Shown piece after piece: positions 54,901 through 62,596 of a DNA stretch of 64,000 nt; the first letter of the stretch is position 1, and every line of letters starts with the position of its first letter. The notes beneath the pieces are model-generated. The model was not told where the DNA came from. It did not search any database and worked only from the letters and a program-made list of their open reading frames with translations. This stretch comes from Natronococcus occultus SP4. Lineage in GTDB: Archaea; Halobacteriota; Halobacteria; Halobacteriales; Natrialbaceae. The position numbers and the translations under genes were made by a program. The stretch covers positions 3,587,001 through 3,651,000 of the forward strand of contig NC_019974.1 in NCBI RefSeq assembly GCF_000328685.1, read 5' to 3'.

Positions 54901-57335
54901 TCAACCTCATCCCGGGGTACGGCGGCACCCAGCGGCTCCCTCGCGTTCTCGGCGAACGTCGGGGGACCGACGGCGTCCGCGACGCCGTGACGCTGATCAC
55001 GAACGGTCGAACCGTCGACGCCGAGGACGCCCTCGAGATGGGGCTGGTCGACGAGCTCGAGACCGAGCGGACGGCCCGCATCCGGGCCGCGGCGCTCGCC
55101 CGCGAACACGTCACCGACGCGGGCGACACCCTGGCGGACGCGCGCGAACGGCGCCTCGAGAACCGCTCGGCGTGGGCCGACCCCGGCGAGTTCCCCGCGG
55201 ACGTCCTCGAGGACCCGATCGTCGAGCGCAACCGTCGCCAGTGCGACCACGCCGGCACGGGGCGGGCGAAGGCGTTCGAGCGGGCCGTCGAGGCCATCCG
55301 TGTCGGGTTCGAGGAGGGGATCGACGCGGGCCTCGAGCGCGAGGCGACACACTTCGCCGAGGCCGTCGTCGACCCTGAAGGCGGGAAAGCGGGGATCGAG
55401 GCGTTCCTCGACCGGGCCAGCGAGCCGTTGCCGACCCGCGAGCGGTTCTCGCCCTCGCCCGAGGAGGAGCAGGCGCTGCTCGAGGACGGCCGACTGCTCC
55501 CGCCCGGCGAGCCGTTCTACCCGGGCGTCGACGAGATCCCCGACTACCAGTACGCCCAGCTGGTCCGCAAGGACGACGAGACCGGCGAAGCCGCCCACGG
55601 CGACCCCGAGGAGGCGGAGCTCGAGGAGGTCGTCCCCGTCGAGGAGCCCGGCCCGAACGAGGTGCTGGTCTACGTCCTCGCAAGCGAGGTCAACTTCAAC
55701 GACATCTGGGCGATCACGGGCGTTCCGGTCAGCCAGTTCGAGAACCACGACCAGGACTACCACGTCACCGGCAGCGGCGGGGTCGCGCTGGTGGTCGACG
55801 CCGGCGAGGCGGTCGTCCGCGAGGGACGGGTCTCGGTCGGCGATCTGGTGACGATCTACTCCGGCCAGAGCGACCTGCTCTCGCCGCGGATGGGGCTGGA
55901 CCCGATGTACGCCGACTTCTCGATCCAGGGGTACGAGGGGCCGAACGGCAGCCACCAGCAGTTCATGCTCGCCCAGGGGCCCCAGGTGCTGCCGATCCCC
56001 GAGGAGGCGACGATCGAACAGGCCGGGGCCTACGTCCTCGCGACGGGCACCGTCTGGCGGGCGCTGTTTACGACGCTTGACATCGAGCCCGAGACGTCGA
56101 TGTTCGTCGAGGGCGCCTCGACGGGCACGGGCTGGGAGACGACGAAGCTCGCGACGCGCAACGACGTCGACGTGACGGGGCTCTGCTCGAGCGAGGAACG
56201 CGCCGAACGGATCGAGCGCCTCGGCGCGGACGCCCTCGACCGCACCGCCGATCCCTACGACGACATCTGGGGGCGGATCCCCCGCGAGGAAAACGCGTGG
56301 GACGACTGGAAGGAGGCGGGACGAGAGTTCGTCGAGGCCTACGAGGCCAACCACGACGGCGAGCGGGCCGACTACGCCGTCAGCCACGCCGGGGAGCTCT
56401 CTTTCCCCCGGAGCTTCCAGCTGCTCGAGGAGGGCGGGAAGCTGACCTTCTACGGCGCCTCGACGGGTTACTACCTGACTTTCCTCGGCAAGCCCGGAGC
56501 CTCGACCCCCGACGCGATGTTCGAACGGGCCGACGTCCGGGCCGGCGACGGCGTCCTGATCTACTACGGGACCGACACCGGCCCCGACGGGGTCGTCGAC
56601 GAGACCGGGCTCAGGGCAATCGAGGACGCCCGCGAGGCCGGCACCCGAATCGCGGTCGTCGCCTCCACCGACGAGCAGGCGGAGTTCGTCGAGTCGCTTG
56701 GCTTCGGCGACGCCGTCGAGGGTACCGTCAGCATCGAGGGCCTGCAACGGCGCGAGGACGACTTTCGCTGGCCCGAGACGCTGCCGGACCTCCCCGACGC
56801 CCAGGCCGATCCAGAGGCGTTCAGGGGGGTCGTCCAGTCGATCACCGACGAGGTGTTCAAGCCCCTCGGGAAGGCGGTCGGCGAACTCCTCGGCACGCCG
56901 AAGAACCCGCGGGGGTACCCCGACGTGGTCTTCGAACGGGCCGACCACGACGCCCTCTATGTGAGCACGATGCTGGCGAAACCCCACACCGGACGGGTCG
57001 TCTACAGCGAGGACCTCGAGGACCGACGATACTCGATGTACGCCCCGCAGGTGTGGATGCGCCAGCGCGAGGTGTTGATGCCGACTGCGGAGATCCTCGG
57101 CACCCATCTGAGCAACGCCTACGAGGTCGAACAGTTGAACGAGGCCGTCGACGCCGGCGAGATCGACCTCACCGATCCGGAAGTCGTCGGCTGGGACGAG
57201 CTCCCCGAGGCCCACCAGGCAATGTGGGACAACGAACACGAGGCGAGCAGCTACGTCGCAGCACACGCGCTGCCTGAGGACGGACTGGACTCCAAGGAGG
57301 AGCTGTTCCTCGCCTGGGCCGATAGAGAGCGCTGA
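51921..57335 (+). CDS. Propionyl-CoA synthase-like trifunctional fusion (ACS-ECH-ECR)
   Basis: 1804 residues. Residues 1 to ~840: acyl-CoA synthetase with P-loop TSGSTGKPKG (420-429), YWATEHGG (from 569), GRSDEVINVSGHRMGTEEIE (from 699) and A10 Lys800. Residues ~860-1180: enoyl-CoA hydratase with FVAGADV (917-923) and both crotonase Glu positions (E971 in LGGGNELQ, E991 in GQPELNLN). Residues ~1230-1800: reductase of the crotonyl-CoA reductase/MDR type with VNFNDIWAITG (1257) and Rossmann EGASTGTG (1397). Order and length match Chloroflexus propionyl-CoA synthase (about 1820 aa): 3-hydroxypropionate + CoA + ATP + NADPH to propionyl-CoA. The N-terminus (RSNPIRTRDDWEQYRERARE, then HGSIAKREIHWY) also matches that enzyme, supporting ATG 51921. 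A helical insert (residues ~255-395) precedes the P-loop. No other bi-cycle gene is in the window. Confidence 0.93.
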   Translation: MSERADEGASSTDDVRSNPIRTRDDWEQYRERAREDPGSFHGSIAKREIHWYHDDEDAWLSYDGEWTGFDAETGARTSRDYPEGHEPWDVAFDDSEAPLYEWFAGGLTNACFNEVDRHVLAGHGDETAFHFEGDRWDQSKNDGRGGPVVSEDVSRRELLVRVAEAAQVLQNLGLERGDRIALNMPNIMEQLYYTEAAKRLGIVYTPVFGGFSDKTLSDRIARLGADVLITSDGGYRNAEIVPYKERYADPALEDYLPVETVLEIVDETLAELELDERHAETIRERVERAIEGEATVDRGQAMRGVGNALETFADRSGEELAEIRTEIARALVDSEDRLERVVVVEHTGQEIQTHDRDDWSADLIADAREDILAQARDAGFALESYDDLLALEDRELVRAIWASSRPVPVDAEYPLFVIFTSGSTGKPKGVVHVHGGYTAGIANTMKVSFDVVPGEDTIFVIADPGWITGQSYLISASLTTRTTSVLLEGAPVYPDAGRFSSVIERYGATVFKAGVTFLKGIMEDDESVADMREWETDSLRVATFCAEPVSPAVQEFGMEEICERYINSYWATEHGGIVWTHFFGNEDFELRADAHTYPLPWVFGNVWVEEEEHPDGTSEWREADPEERGEIIVEEPYPYLMRYVWGDLEGWDGADWAGEWTGNAERFEDVYWIEKDGEYAYLQGDVAKQYDDDSFSLHGRSDEVINVSGHRMGTEEIEGAILQDKRINPDSPVANAVVVGADHHEKGLTPVAFVQTKPDDRLTNEVEARLSGLVRDEKGVTAVPETFIEVEAFPETRSGKYMRRMLTAMLDREPIGDTSTLKNPGVVESIRPKCERWRRRQELAAEQELLEQYRNVTVQYNDVRGADERIATVTIDSPPVNALTERALDELNTVLEHLDRREDVGAVVLTGAGPSNFVAGADVEQFLEEVHEYEDAVAFPNTAHEAFRRIEELSVPVVAAVNGTALGGGNELQLAAHYSVAEQAAEFGQPELNLNLIPGYGGTQRLPRVLGERRGTDGVRDAVTLITNGRTVDAEDALEMGLVDELETERTARIRAAALAREHVTDAGDTLADARERRLENRSAWADPGEFPADVLEDPIVERNRRQCDHAGTGRAKAFERAVEAIRVGFEEGIDAGLEREATHFAEAVVDPEGGKAGIEAFLDRASEPLPTRERFSPSPEEEQALLEDGRLLPPGEPFYPGVDEIPDYQYAQLVRKDDETGEAAHGDPEEAELEEVVPVEEPGPNEVLVYVLASEVNFNDIWAITGVPVSQFENHDQDYHVTGSGGVALVVDAGEAVVREGRVSVGDLVTIYSGQSDLLSPRMGLDPMYADFSIQGYEGPNGSHQQFMLAQGPQVLPIPEEATIEQAGAYVLATGTVWRALFTTLDIEPETSMFVEGASTGTGWETTKLATRNDVDVTGLCSSEERAERIERLGADALDRTADPYDDIWGRIPREENAWDDWKEAGREFVEAYEANHDGERADYAVSHAGELSFPRSFQLLEEGGKLTFYGASTGYYLTFLGKPGASTPDAMFERADVRAGDGVLIYYGTDTGPDGVVDETGLRAIEDAREAGTRIAVVASTDEQAEFVESLGFGDAVEGTVSIEGLQRREDDFRWPETLPDLPDAQADPEAFRGVVQSITDEVFKPLGKAVGELLGTPKNPRGYPDVVFERADHDALYVSTMLAKPHTGRVVYSEDLEDRRYSMYAPQVWMRQREVLMPTAEILGTHLSNAYEVEQLNEAVDAGEIDLTDPEVVGWDELPEAHQAMWDNEHEASSYVAAHALPEDGLDSKEELFLAWADRER

Positions 57336-57613
57336 GCGGATCCGTTCGGAACCGCCGACGTCGATCCGCCGTCATCGGATCACAGAAAGTATTTATTTCG
57401 TGAAGGTGGGGTTAGAATAGGCCGCGGACTCCGCCTCTGACACGCATCGCTCGCGAGTTCCCCGGTCTCCTCCCCCCATCGCTGCTCTTTCCACCGAGAT
57501 ACCACCGGAACCCGTCGAGCGGCTCGGCCAACTATGTTTATACATTCGGAATAGCTTCTTATTATAGCTAATCGATAAAAAGATTATTATGACCCGCTTA
57601 GGTAGAATTAGGT

Positions 57614-57684
57614 GGTCGGTGGGGGAGTTATTCGAACTGCCCTAACGGTCAGAGGTCATGCCCTCACTACCGCTCCCACCGACC
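57614..57684. repeat. 71-nt element with terminal inverted repeat
   Basis: GGTCGGTGGG (57614-57623) and CCCACCGACC (57675-57684) are perfect inverted arms, extending to 12 bp with one G-T pair. I tested it as a tRNA: the 7-bp ends could mimic an acceptor stem, but D, anticodon and T arms cannot be formed. It could be a MITE, an attachment site or an RNA stem. No function assigned. Confidence 0.4.
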
Positions 57685-57715
57685 TCGCACCACGAACTAC
57701 TACACGAACCACGCG

Positions 57716-57754
57716 GAGCGAGCTGGAGCGGGACTCCGACTCGCTCGCCTTTTT
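57716..57754 (+). terminator. Bipartite stem-loop followed by T5
   Basis: GAGCGAG (57716-57722) pairs with CTCGCTC (57740-57746), and inside GGAG (57725-57728) pairs with CTCC (57734-57737), leaving a 5-nt loop; gcc then TTTTT (57750-57754) follows. The geometry is that of a stem-loop terminator or of a small structured RNA end. It lies ~380 nt after the propionyl-CoA-synthase-like stop, so it may terminate read-through from that gene or belong to another RNA. Confidence 0.35.
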
Positions 57755-57908
57755 GGGATGTCGCCGATCGATCGCGGCCCGACACCGCGGCTCGTCGGTC
57801 GCGCCGATCGATCGAACGGTGGTCGTTGTTGTCACTTGCGTAGTGACGACCGTGGTACTTCGGTCGCACTCACGGACCGCTTATCCTGCTCGACGGTGAC
57901 CGAAACGT

Positions 57909-58088
57909 ATGGCGACCGACCCCAAAAGGCGGGCTGCCGGAACGTGCACCCAGTGTGGAAGCGTCTTCGCAGTCCGTCGGTCGGACGACGCAGTCGAGCC
58001 GATCGGCGTCCGTCGCTGTTCCTGCGGGAACTCCTCGTTCGACGTCCTCGAGAGCGAGCCGATCGATCCGTACGCGACCGACGGCTGA
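57909..58088 (+). CDS. Zinc-ribbon small protein (59 aa)
   Basis: MATDPKRRAAGTCTQCGSVF then RCSCGNSSFDVLESEPIDPY: two pairs of cysteines in C-x-x-C spacing (CTQC and CSC), the layout of a zinc ribbon/rubredoxin-like knuckle. A TATA-like cttatcc is ~25 nt upstream, so leaderless. Haloarchaeal genomes carry many such small zinc proteins; function unknown. Confidence 0.75.
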   Translation: MATDPKRRAAGTCTQCGSVFAVRRSDDAVEPIGVRRCSCGNSSFDVLESEPIDPYATDG

Positions 58089-58372
58089 ATCGATTTTCGA
58101 CGACTCGCCGCAGAGACGACTCCGTCCGTCGACGTCTCGGTTCGTCCTCGGCCGCGAGCACAGCTCCGTCTCGCTCGACGGTTCTGTCGATTCGGACGAC
58201 TGACCGGTCGCGCAACGAGGACGGACCGATCGACACAGCTGTCCGTGGAGTGACAGAATGTTCTCGACGGGGCGGATCGGTCGACCGCGGCGGCTCGTAG
58301 CTGAACGTCGATCGATTCCGTCGTCGCTTCGATTCCGATATCGTATTATATCAATAGCTCAATCGAGGAAAC

Positions 58373-58663
58373 ATGTATGATTTAACCGGCTTCCAGCGGG
58401 ACCTGTTGTACGTCATCCAGGGACGAGACGAGCCACACGGGCTGGCGATCCAGGAGGAACTCGAGGAGTACTACGAGAAAGACATCCACCACGGGCGGCT
58501 GTATCCGAACCTCGATACGCTCGTCGACAAGGGGCTCGTCGAGAAGGGGCAGGTCGACCGACGGACGAACTTCTACACCGTCACGCGGCGTGGCAAACGC
58601 GAACTCGAGGCGCGCAGGGAGTGGGAACAGCAGTACGTCGACGAGCTGCTCTCGGAGTCGTAG
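58373..58663 (+). CDS. PadR family transcriptional regulator
   Basis: 96 residues starting MYDLTGFQRDLLYVIQGRDE. Short PadR-type winged helix: EEYYEKDIHHGRLYPNLDTL then VDKGLVEKGQVDRRTNFYTV with the RRGKRELEARREW wing and helix. Small PadR proteins regulate adjacent genes. A TATA-like attatatc sits 23-30 nt upstream of ATG (leaderless). Probable target: the formyltransferase-like gene or itself. Confidence 0.88.
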   Translation: MYDLTGFQRDLLYVIQGRDEPHGLAIQEELEEYYEKDIHHGRLYPNLDTLVDKGLVEKGQVDRRTNFYTVTRRGKRELEARREWEQQYVDELLSES

Positions 58664-58825
58664 CTGCACTCCTCTCGCGGCCGAGCGACCGCTGTCTCCC
58701 ACCGCGAGCCCACGCGAGTCGCGGATCGAAACGGCGACTCCTCGGTGCACGGATGGGGGTGTTCGGAGTGCGTAACGCGACACACGGAGACCGTAACTAA
58801 GGGGCATACGGCGGACGGACGTACC

Positions 58826-59767
58826 ATGGCAGGCTTCGGACCGAAGCGGATCGGGGTGTTGGCCGATCCCTACCTCAACGGGTGGCAGGTGCGTGCGCTC
58901 GAACGGCTGCAGGCCGATCACGACGTAACGATCCCGCTGATCGTCACCAACGAAGAGAAAGCCGACGGCGATCCCGAGGCGTGGAACACACGAACCCGGA
59001 TCGGGCTCGCGGACGTCCGGCAGTTCTTCGAACTGCTCGACCGGGAACGAGCATGGGCGCTCGTGCTCGCCGAGCGCAACCTCGCCAAGCTGATCGGCGA
59101 GGAGCGCCCGCTCTGGCGGCGCCACGCGGTCGAGAACGTCGCTCCCCTCGCCGAGACTGACCACGTTCCGTGCGATCCCGTGCGGGACGGCGCCTGGTAC
59201 GAGTTCCCCGACGAGGTCGTCGACCGCGTCGCCCGGGACTGTGACGCGCTGGTACTCTTCGGCTTCGGGCTCATCCGAGGTCCGATCCTCGAGGCCCCGG
59301 AGTTCGGGGTGTTGAGCTTCCATCCCGCCGACATCCGTTCCTACCGTGGGATGGGGCCGCCGGCGGTGTTTCGCGATGGGCAGGATCGGTGTGGAACGAC
59401 CCTCCAGCGACTCGACGAGTCGATCGACGGCGGCGAGATCGTCGCATACGACGACGTCCCCATCGGCGACTGCCCCACGCTGTGGGACGTCTTCGACCGC
59501 GCCGCGACCCGCCAGATCGCGCTGCTGAGCGAGGGGGTCGCCAACCTGCAAGCGCCCGACTTCGAGCCGGCGACGGTCCCCGAGGACGAGCTCGGCGAGG
59601 TGTACTACCGGAAGCGACGCCGCGAGCTCTCCTTTTCCGGCGGGATCCTGCTGCAGAACCTCGTCGGTCGCGCCGAACGGCGCCTGCGCCACGGCAGGCC
59701 CGGGGGGTCGACGACCGAACCGTCTGCGCCCGTCTCGGGTCCCGGTCGCCCGCGATCGGGGGATTAG
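58826..59767 (+). CDS. Formyltransferase-like protein
   Basis: 313 residues from ATG 58826 (MAGFGPKRIGVLADPYLNGW). The hydrolase/transferase core GVLSFHPADIRSYRGMGPPA resembles formyltransferases (N-x-H...RG), with RLDESIDGGEIVAYDDVPIG as the conserved Asp region. The N of the catalytic triad is Ser (SFHP) here; His and Asp are kept. So activity may differ. Substrate unknown; the C-terminal ~60 residues are basic and low-complexity. It overlaps the convergent lipoprotein stop by 4 nt. Confidence 0.75.
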   Translation: MAGFGPKRIGVLADPYLNGWQVRALERLQADHDVTIPLIVTNEEKADGDPEAWNTRTRIGLADVRQFFELLDRERAWALVLAERNLAKLIGEERPLWRRHAVENVAPLAETDHVPCDPVRDGAWYEFPDEVVDRVARDCDALVLFGFGLIRGPILEAPEFGVLSFHPADIRSYRGMGPPAVFRDGQDRCGTTLQRLDESIDGGEIVAYDDVPIGDCPTLWDVFDRAATRQIALLSEGVANLQAPDFEPATVPEDELGEVYYRKRRRELSFSGGILLQNLVGRAERRLRHGRPGGSTTEPSAPVSGPGRPRSGD

Positions 59768-60018
59768 TTCTCCTCATCTTCGTCGTCCTCGAGCCCGCCG
59801 TTCGCGTTCTCGTCGTCGACCGTCTCCTCCTCGGTCGGGTCGTCCTCGGGATCGTCGCCCTCGGGCGCGACCGCGTCCTCGTTGTCGGGCTCCTGGTCCT
59901 CGTCCTCACCACAGCCCGCCAGCGCGGCGAGCGAGCCGACGGCAGCGAGCCCCAAGAGCTTCATTGTGCGCCGTCGCGTGCGGTTCGTGACGTCGGATTC
60001 GTGTTCGCCTATCGACAT
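59764..60018 (-). CDS. Acidic lipoprotein (84 aa)
   Basis: Starts MSIGEHESDVTNRTRRRTMK. A twin-Arg-like TRRR, a hydrophobic stretch (LLGLAAVGSLAALAGC) and a lipobox LAGC mark a lipoprotein; the rest is an Asp/Glu-rich tail (EDEDQEPDNEDAVAPEGDDP). It is exported and anchored to the membrane. No fold is expected from the acidic tail. Divergent from the PhaC-like gene. Confidence 0.75.
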   Translation of the reverse strand: MSIGEHESDVTNRTRRRTMKLLGLAAVGSLAALAGCGEDEDQEPDNEDAVAPEGDDPEDDPTEEETVDDENANGGLEDDEDEEN

Positions 60019-60134
60019 ATATACGTCGACGGTTGGGCGCTCCCGCAGATAGCGGCTGTGCTTGCGACGGACGGACGCAGTATGCAAGGCGGGAGGCAAA
60101 GGGCGTGGATCGCCCGAATGCGACCGACTACCGG

Positions 60135-61205
60135 ATGGACCCCCACGAGTTCTCGCGACAGCTCGCCGACCGCGCGGCGAGGACGCCGTCGAAGCTCGGC
60201 CAGGCACCGTCCCGAACGCTCCAGCTCGCCGCCGCCAAACCGGGCGAGACGCCCTACGAGATCGTCCACGAGGAACCGCCGGTTCGGCTCCGTCGGTACG
60301 AGCCCGAGCGTCCGGCGACCGACGCGACGCCGGTAGTGATCGCCTACGCGTTCATCAACGATCCCTCGATACTCGATTTCGCGCCGAAACGAAGCGTTGT
60401 CCGAACGCTCCTCGACCGAGGACTCCCCGTCTACGTCGTCGACTGGGGCGATCCGTCGCCGCTGGATCGTTCGCTCGGCCTCGACGACTACGTTCGGCGC
60501 TTTCTGGCCAACTGCGTCGACGCCGTTCGCGAGCGTCACGGGGCCGACGCGGTCCACCTGCTCGGCTACTCGACGTCGGTCCCGCTGGCGGTCGCCTACG
60601 CCGCGCTGTTTCCCGACCGCGTCCGAACGCTCGCGTTACAGGGGCCGCCGATCGACTTCCACGCCGGGGACGATATGGAGCTGTTTCGCTCCCTTGCCGC
60701 CGAACAGGACCACGAACGGATCGTAGCTACGTTCGACGCCGTTCCGACGCCGCTGCTGGAGCTCGGGCTCGCCTGTCGGAAACCCGTCGAGTACACCGTC
60801 ACGACGCCGCTTCGGCTCTGGGATCAGCTCGACGACGCGGCGTTCGTCGAGGAACAGGGACGGAAACTCGAGTGGATCACGGGCGGGCCGCACGTGCCCG
60901 GGCGGCTCTACCGCGAGTTCGTCGAGGGCCTGCTCCTCGAGAACCGGCTGATCGAGAACGAGCTCGAGCTCGGCGGGCGCCGTGTCGATCTCGCGTCGAT
61001 CGAGGCGCCGACGCTGCTCGTCCTCGGCACCGAGGACGCCTACGTCCCGCGAGCGGCGAGCGTCCCGCTGCTCGAGGCGATCGAGAGCGACGACACCGAC
61101 GTCCTCGAGCTCCCGACGGGCCACGTTGGGCTGTCGGTCTCGGCGGTCGCCCACGAACGTGGCTGGCCGCAGGTCGCGGACTGGTTCGTGGAACGGAACG
61201 CCTGA
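60135..61205 (+). CDS. PhaC-like alpha/beta hydrolase with Ser nucleophile
   Basis: 356 residues from ATG 60135. The fold and class III polyhydroxyalkanoate synthase features are clear: TPVVIAYAFINDPSILDFAP, LPVYVVDWGDPSPLDRSLGL, and the nucleophile elbow VHLLGYSTSVPLAVAYAALF. In PHA synthases that elbow is G-x-C-x-G; here it is G-Y-S-T-S. The His of the triad is in LPTGHVGLSVS and the Asp in VLGTEDAYVP. With Ser it is more likely a hydrolase or depolymerase-type acyltransferase than a PHA polymerase. No PhaE/PhaP gene nearby. Confidence 0.8.
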   Translation: MDPHEFSRQLADRAARTPSKLGQAPSRTLQLAAAKPGETPYEIVHEEPPVRLRRYEPERPATDATPVVIAYAFINDPSILDFAPKRSVVRTLLDRGLPVYVVDWGDPSPLDRSLGLDDYVRRFLANCVDAVRERHGADAVHLLGYSTSVPLAVAYAALFPDRVRTLALQGPPIDFHAGDDMELFRSLAAEQDHERIVATFDAVPTPLLELGLACRKPVEYTVTTPLRLWDQLDDAAFVEEQGRKLEWITGGPHVPGRLYREFVEGLLLENRLIENELELGGRRVDLASIEAPTLLVLGTEDAYVPRAASVPLLEAIESDDTDVLELPTGHVGLSVSAVAHERGWPQVADWFVERNA

Positions 61206-61400
61206 CCGCGGGTGGCCGGGTCAGCGCCCGAGAAGCGTTCGCACGCGGGAATCAAGAAACCGCTTACACCCGTCAGTCCCCGTGGTATCAGCCTCGTACC
61301 GGCCGTGAAAGGCAGTACCACGAGCGCGCGATCCGCTCTCGATCCTGCCGGAGGGATGGCTACCGGGGACCCGTCGATTCCGTCAGCCAGGACGAGCGGT
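61206..61400. other. Intergenic region
   Basis: 195 nt between the convergent PhaC-like and YciF genes. No gene or structure recognised. Confidence 0.5.
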
Positions 61401-61910
61401 TCAGGACGGAGTCAGGCGCTCCCAGAGCGATTTCATCTCGGAGGCGGCCGCCAGCGTGTCGATCTCGCCGTGGGCCGACTGCTCCTCGTCGTAGTTCGCC
61501 TCGAGGGGCTGGTGAACCTCCTCGCCGAGTTCGAGCTCGGTCGCCAGCAGTGACAACCCCTCGTAGGTCGACATCTCGACTCGTTCGATCATCAGTCCGG
61601 TCGTGAGATAGACCAGATCGAGCAGATCCTCGTCGTCGATCTGCGCTTCGAAACCGCGCCGCTGGGCGTCGATCGCGTCGAGGATCGGCGCCTCCCGGGT
61701 CTCGGCGTCGATCCCGAGGGTCGCAAAGACGTCCTCGAGTCGCTCGATCTGGGCCCGGGTCTCGTCGCGGTGGTCAGCGAAGCTCCGGTGCAGCCGCCCG
61801 TTGGTCGCGCTGGTCGCCAGCTCGTCGAGCGTCTCGACTAACTGCCGTTCTGCGTAGTACTGCTGGCGGAGCTTGTAGACGAACAGTCCCTCGAGCGTAT
61901 CGATGCTCAT
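61401..61910 (-). CDS. DUF892/YciF ferritin-like protein
   Basis: 169 residues starting MSIDTLEGLFVYKLRQQYYA. Helical four-helix-bundle pattern of YciE/YciF: ERQLVETLDELATSATNGRL, ETRAQIERLEDVFATLGIDA and VYLTTGLMIERVEMSTYEGL with iron-type Glu/His positions. Stress-related ferroxidase-like proteins. Haloarchaea often carry several. Monocistronic. Confidence 0.88.
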   Translation of the reverse strand: MSIDTLEGLFVYKLRQQYYAERQLVETLDELATSATNGRLHRSFADHRDETRAQIERLEDVFATLGIDAETREAPILDAIDAQRRGFEAQIDDEDLLDLVYLTTGLMIERVEMSTYEGLSLLATELELGEEVHQPLEANYDEEQSAHGEIDTLAAASEMKSLWERLTPS

Positions 61911-61963
61911 ACTATCTCAAAGCGCCCGCCTCGAATAGTCGCCGCCCACGAACACGCAGGGGG

Positions 61964-62536
61964 CTACTCCGATCGGAGCGACGGAACGTCGGCCGGCGTG
62001 TCGAAGTCGTGGTAGTGTTCGCCCTTCTCGGTGCTGAGGATGTCCAGTGCCGCCGCGCCGCCGTCGCCGGCGGCGATGACTGCCTGCCACTCCTCGGCCC
62101 GGACCATCGCACCCGTCGCGTAGCAGCCCTCGACGCTCGTCTCCATGCTGAGGTTCACGTCGACAGTATCATCGTCGGCGATCTCACAGCCCAGCTCCTC
62201 GGCGATCGATCGATCGGCGCCGGTCGCGAGGACGACGTAGTCCGCCTCGTACTCGTCGTCGTCGGTCTCGATCCGGAACCCGCCGTCTGTCTCCTCGACG
62301 GCGGTCACCTCCTCGTCGCCGTGGAGGTCGGCACCTCGGTCCTCGACCTGACCACGGGTAACTGACATGAACTCGCTGCCGCTGATGCTGCGGATCCCCG
62401 GATAGTTGAACAGGTGGGCCTTGTGCATCCAGGTCTCGTCGGTGTCGAAGACGACCGTATCCAGGCCGTTCTTCGCGGTGAAAAGTGCCGCACTCAGTCC
62501 GGCCGTCCCGCCGCCGACGATGGCTACGTCTGTCAT
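61964..62536 (-). CDS. Short FAD-dependent oxidoreductase (thioredoxin reductase-like, no CxxC)
   Basis: 190 residues from ATG 62536. N-terminal FAD motif MTDVAIVGGGTAGLSAALFT and the second dinucleotide-end ATGADRSIAEELGCEIADDD then SVEGCYATGAMVRAEEWQAV. It lacks the redox-active CxxC of thioredoxin reductases, so it is a half-size NAD(P)/FAD oxidoreductase of unknown partner. A residual-size flavoprotein common in haloarchaea. Confidence 0.85.
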   Translation of the reverse strand: MTDVAIVGGGTAGLSAALFTAKNGLDTVVFDTDETWMHKAHLFNYPGIRSISGSEFMSVTRGQVEDRGADLHGDEEVTAVEETDGGFRIETDDDEYEADYVVLATGADRSIAEELGCEIADDDTVDVNLSMETSVEGCYATGAMVRAEEWQAVIAAGDGGAAALDILSTEKGEHYHDFDTPADVPSLRSE

Positions 62537-62596
62537 GGCCTGGCCTACGACGAGCCGCCAGTAAACGGTTGTGTAAGGGGCGGTCAGTTCCGACAC

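Larger units (their letters stand above)
57336..57908. other. Non-coding stretch after the propionyl-CoA-synthase-like gene
   Basis: 573 nt with no supportable ORF in any frame. It contains TATA-like stretches (57388-57394, tatttat; 57540-57545, tatac), an AT-rich patch around 57545-57600, a 71-nt element with a long inverted repeat (57614-57684), a bipartite stem-loop with a T5 tail (57716-57754) and the promoter of the zinc-ribbon gene (cttatcc, 57881-57887). Confidence 0.55.

Noticed and set aside
54699-57266. 855-codon open frame antisense to the propionyl-CoA-synthase-like gene
   Set aside because: Shadow of the real gene; no motif, and the plus-strand frame has complete catalytic motifs along the whole length.
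57614-57684. Possible tRNA on either strand (7-bp end stem and TTCGAAT)
   Set aside because: The T-stem does not pair around TTCGAAT and no D or anticodon arms form on either strand.
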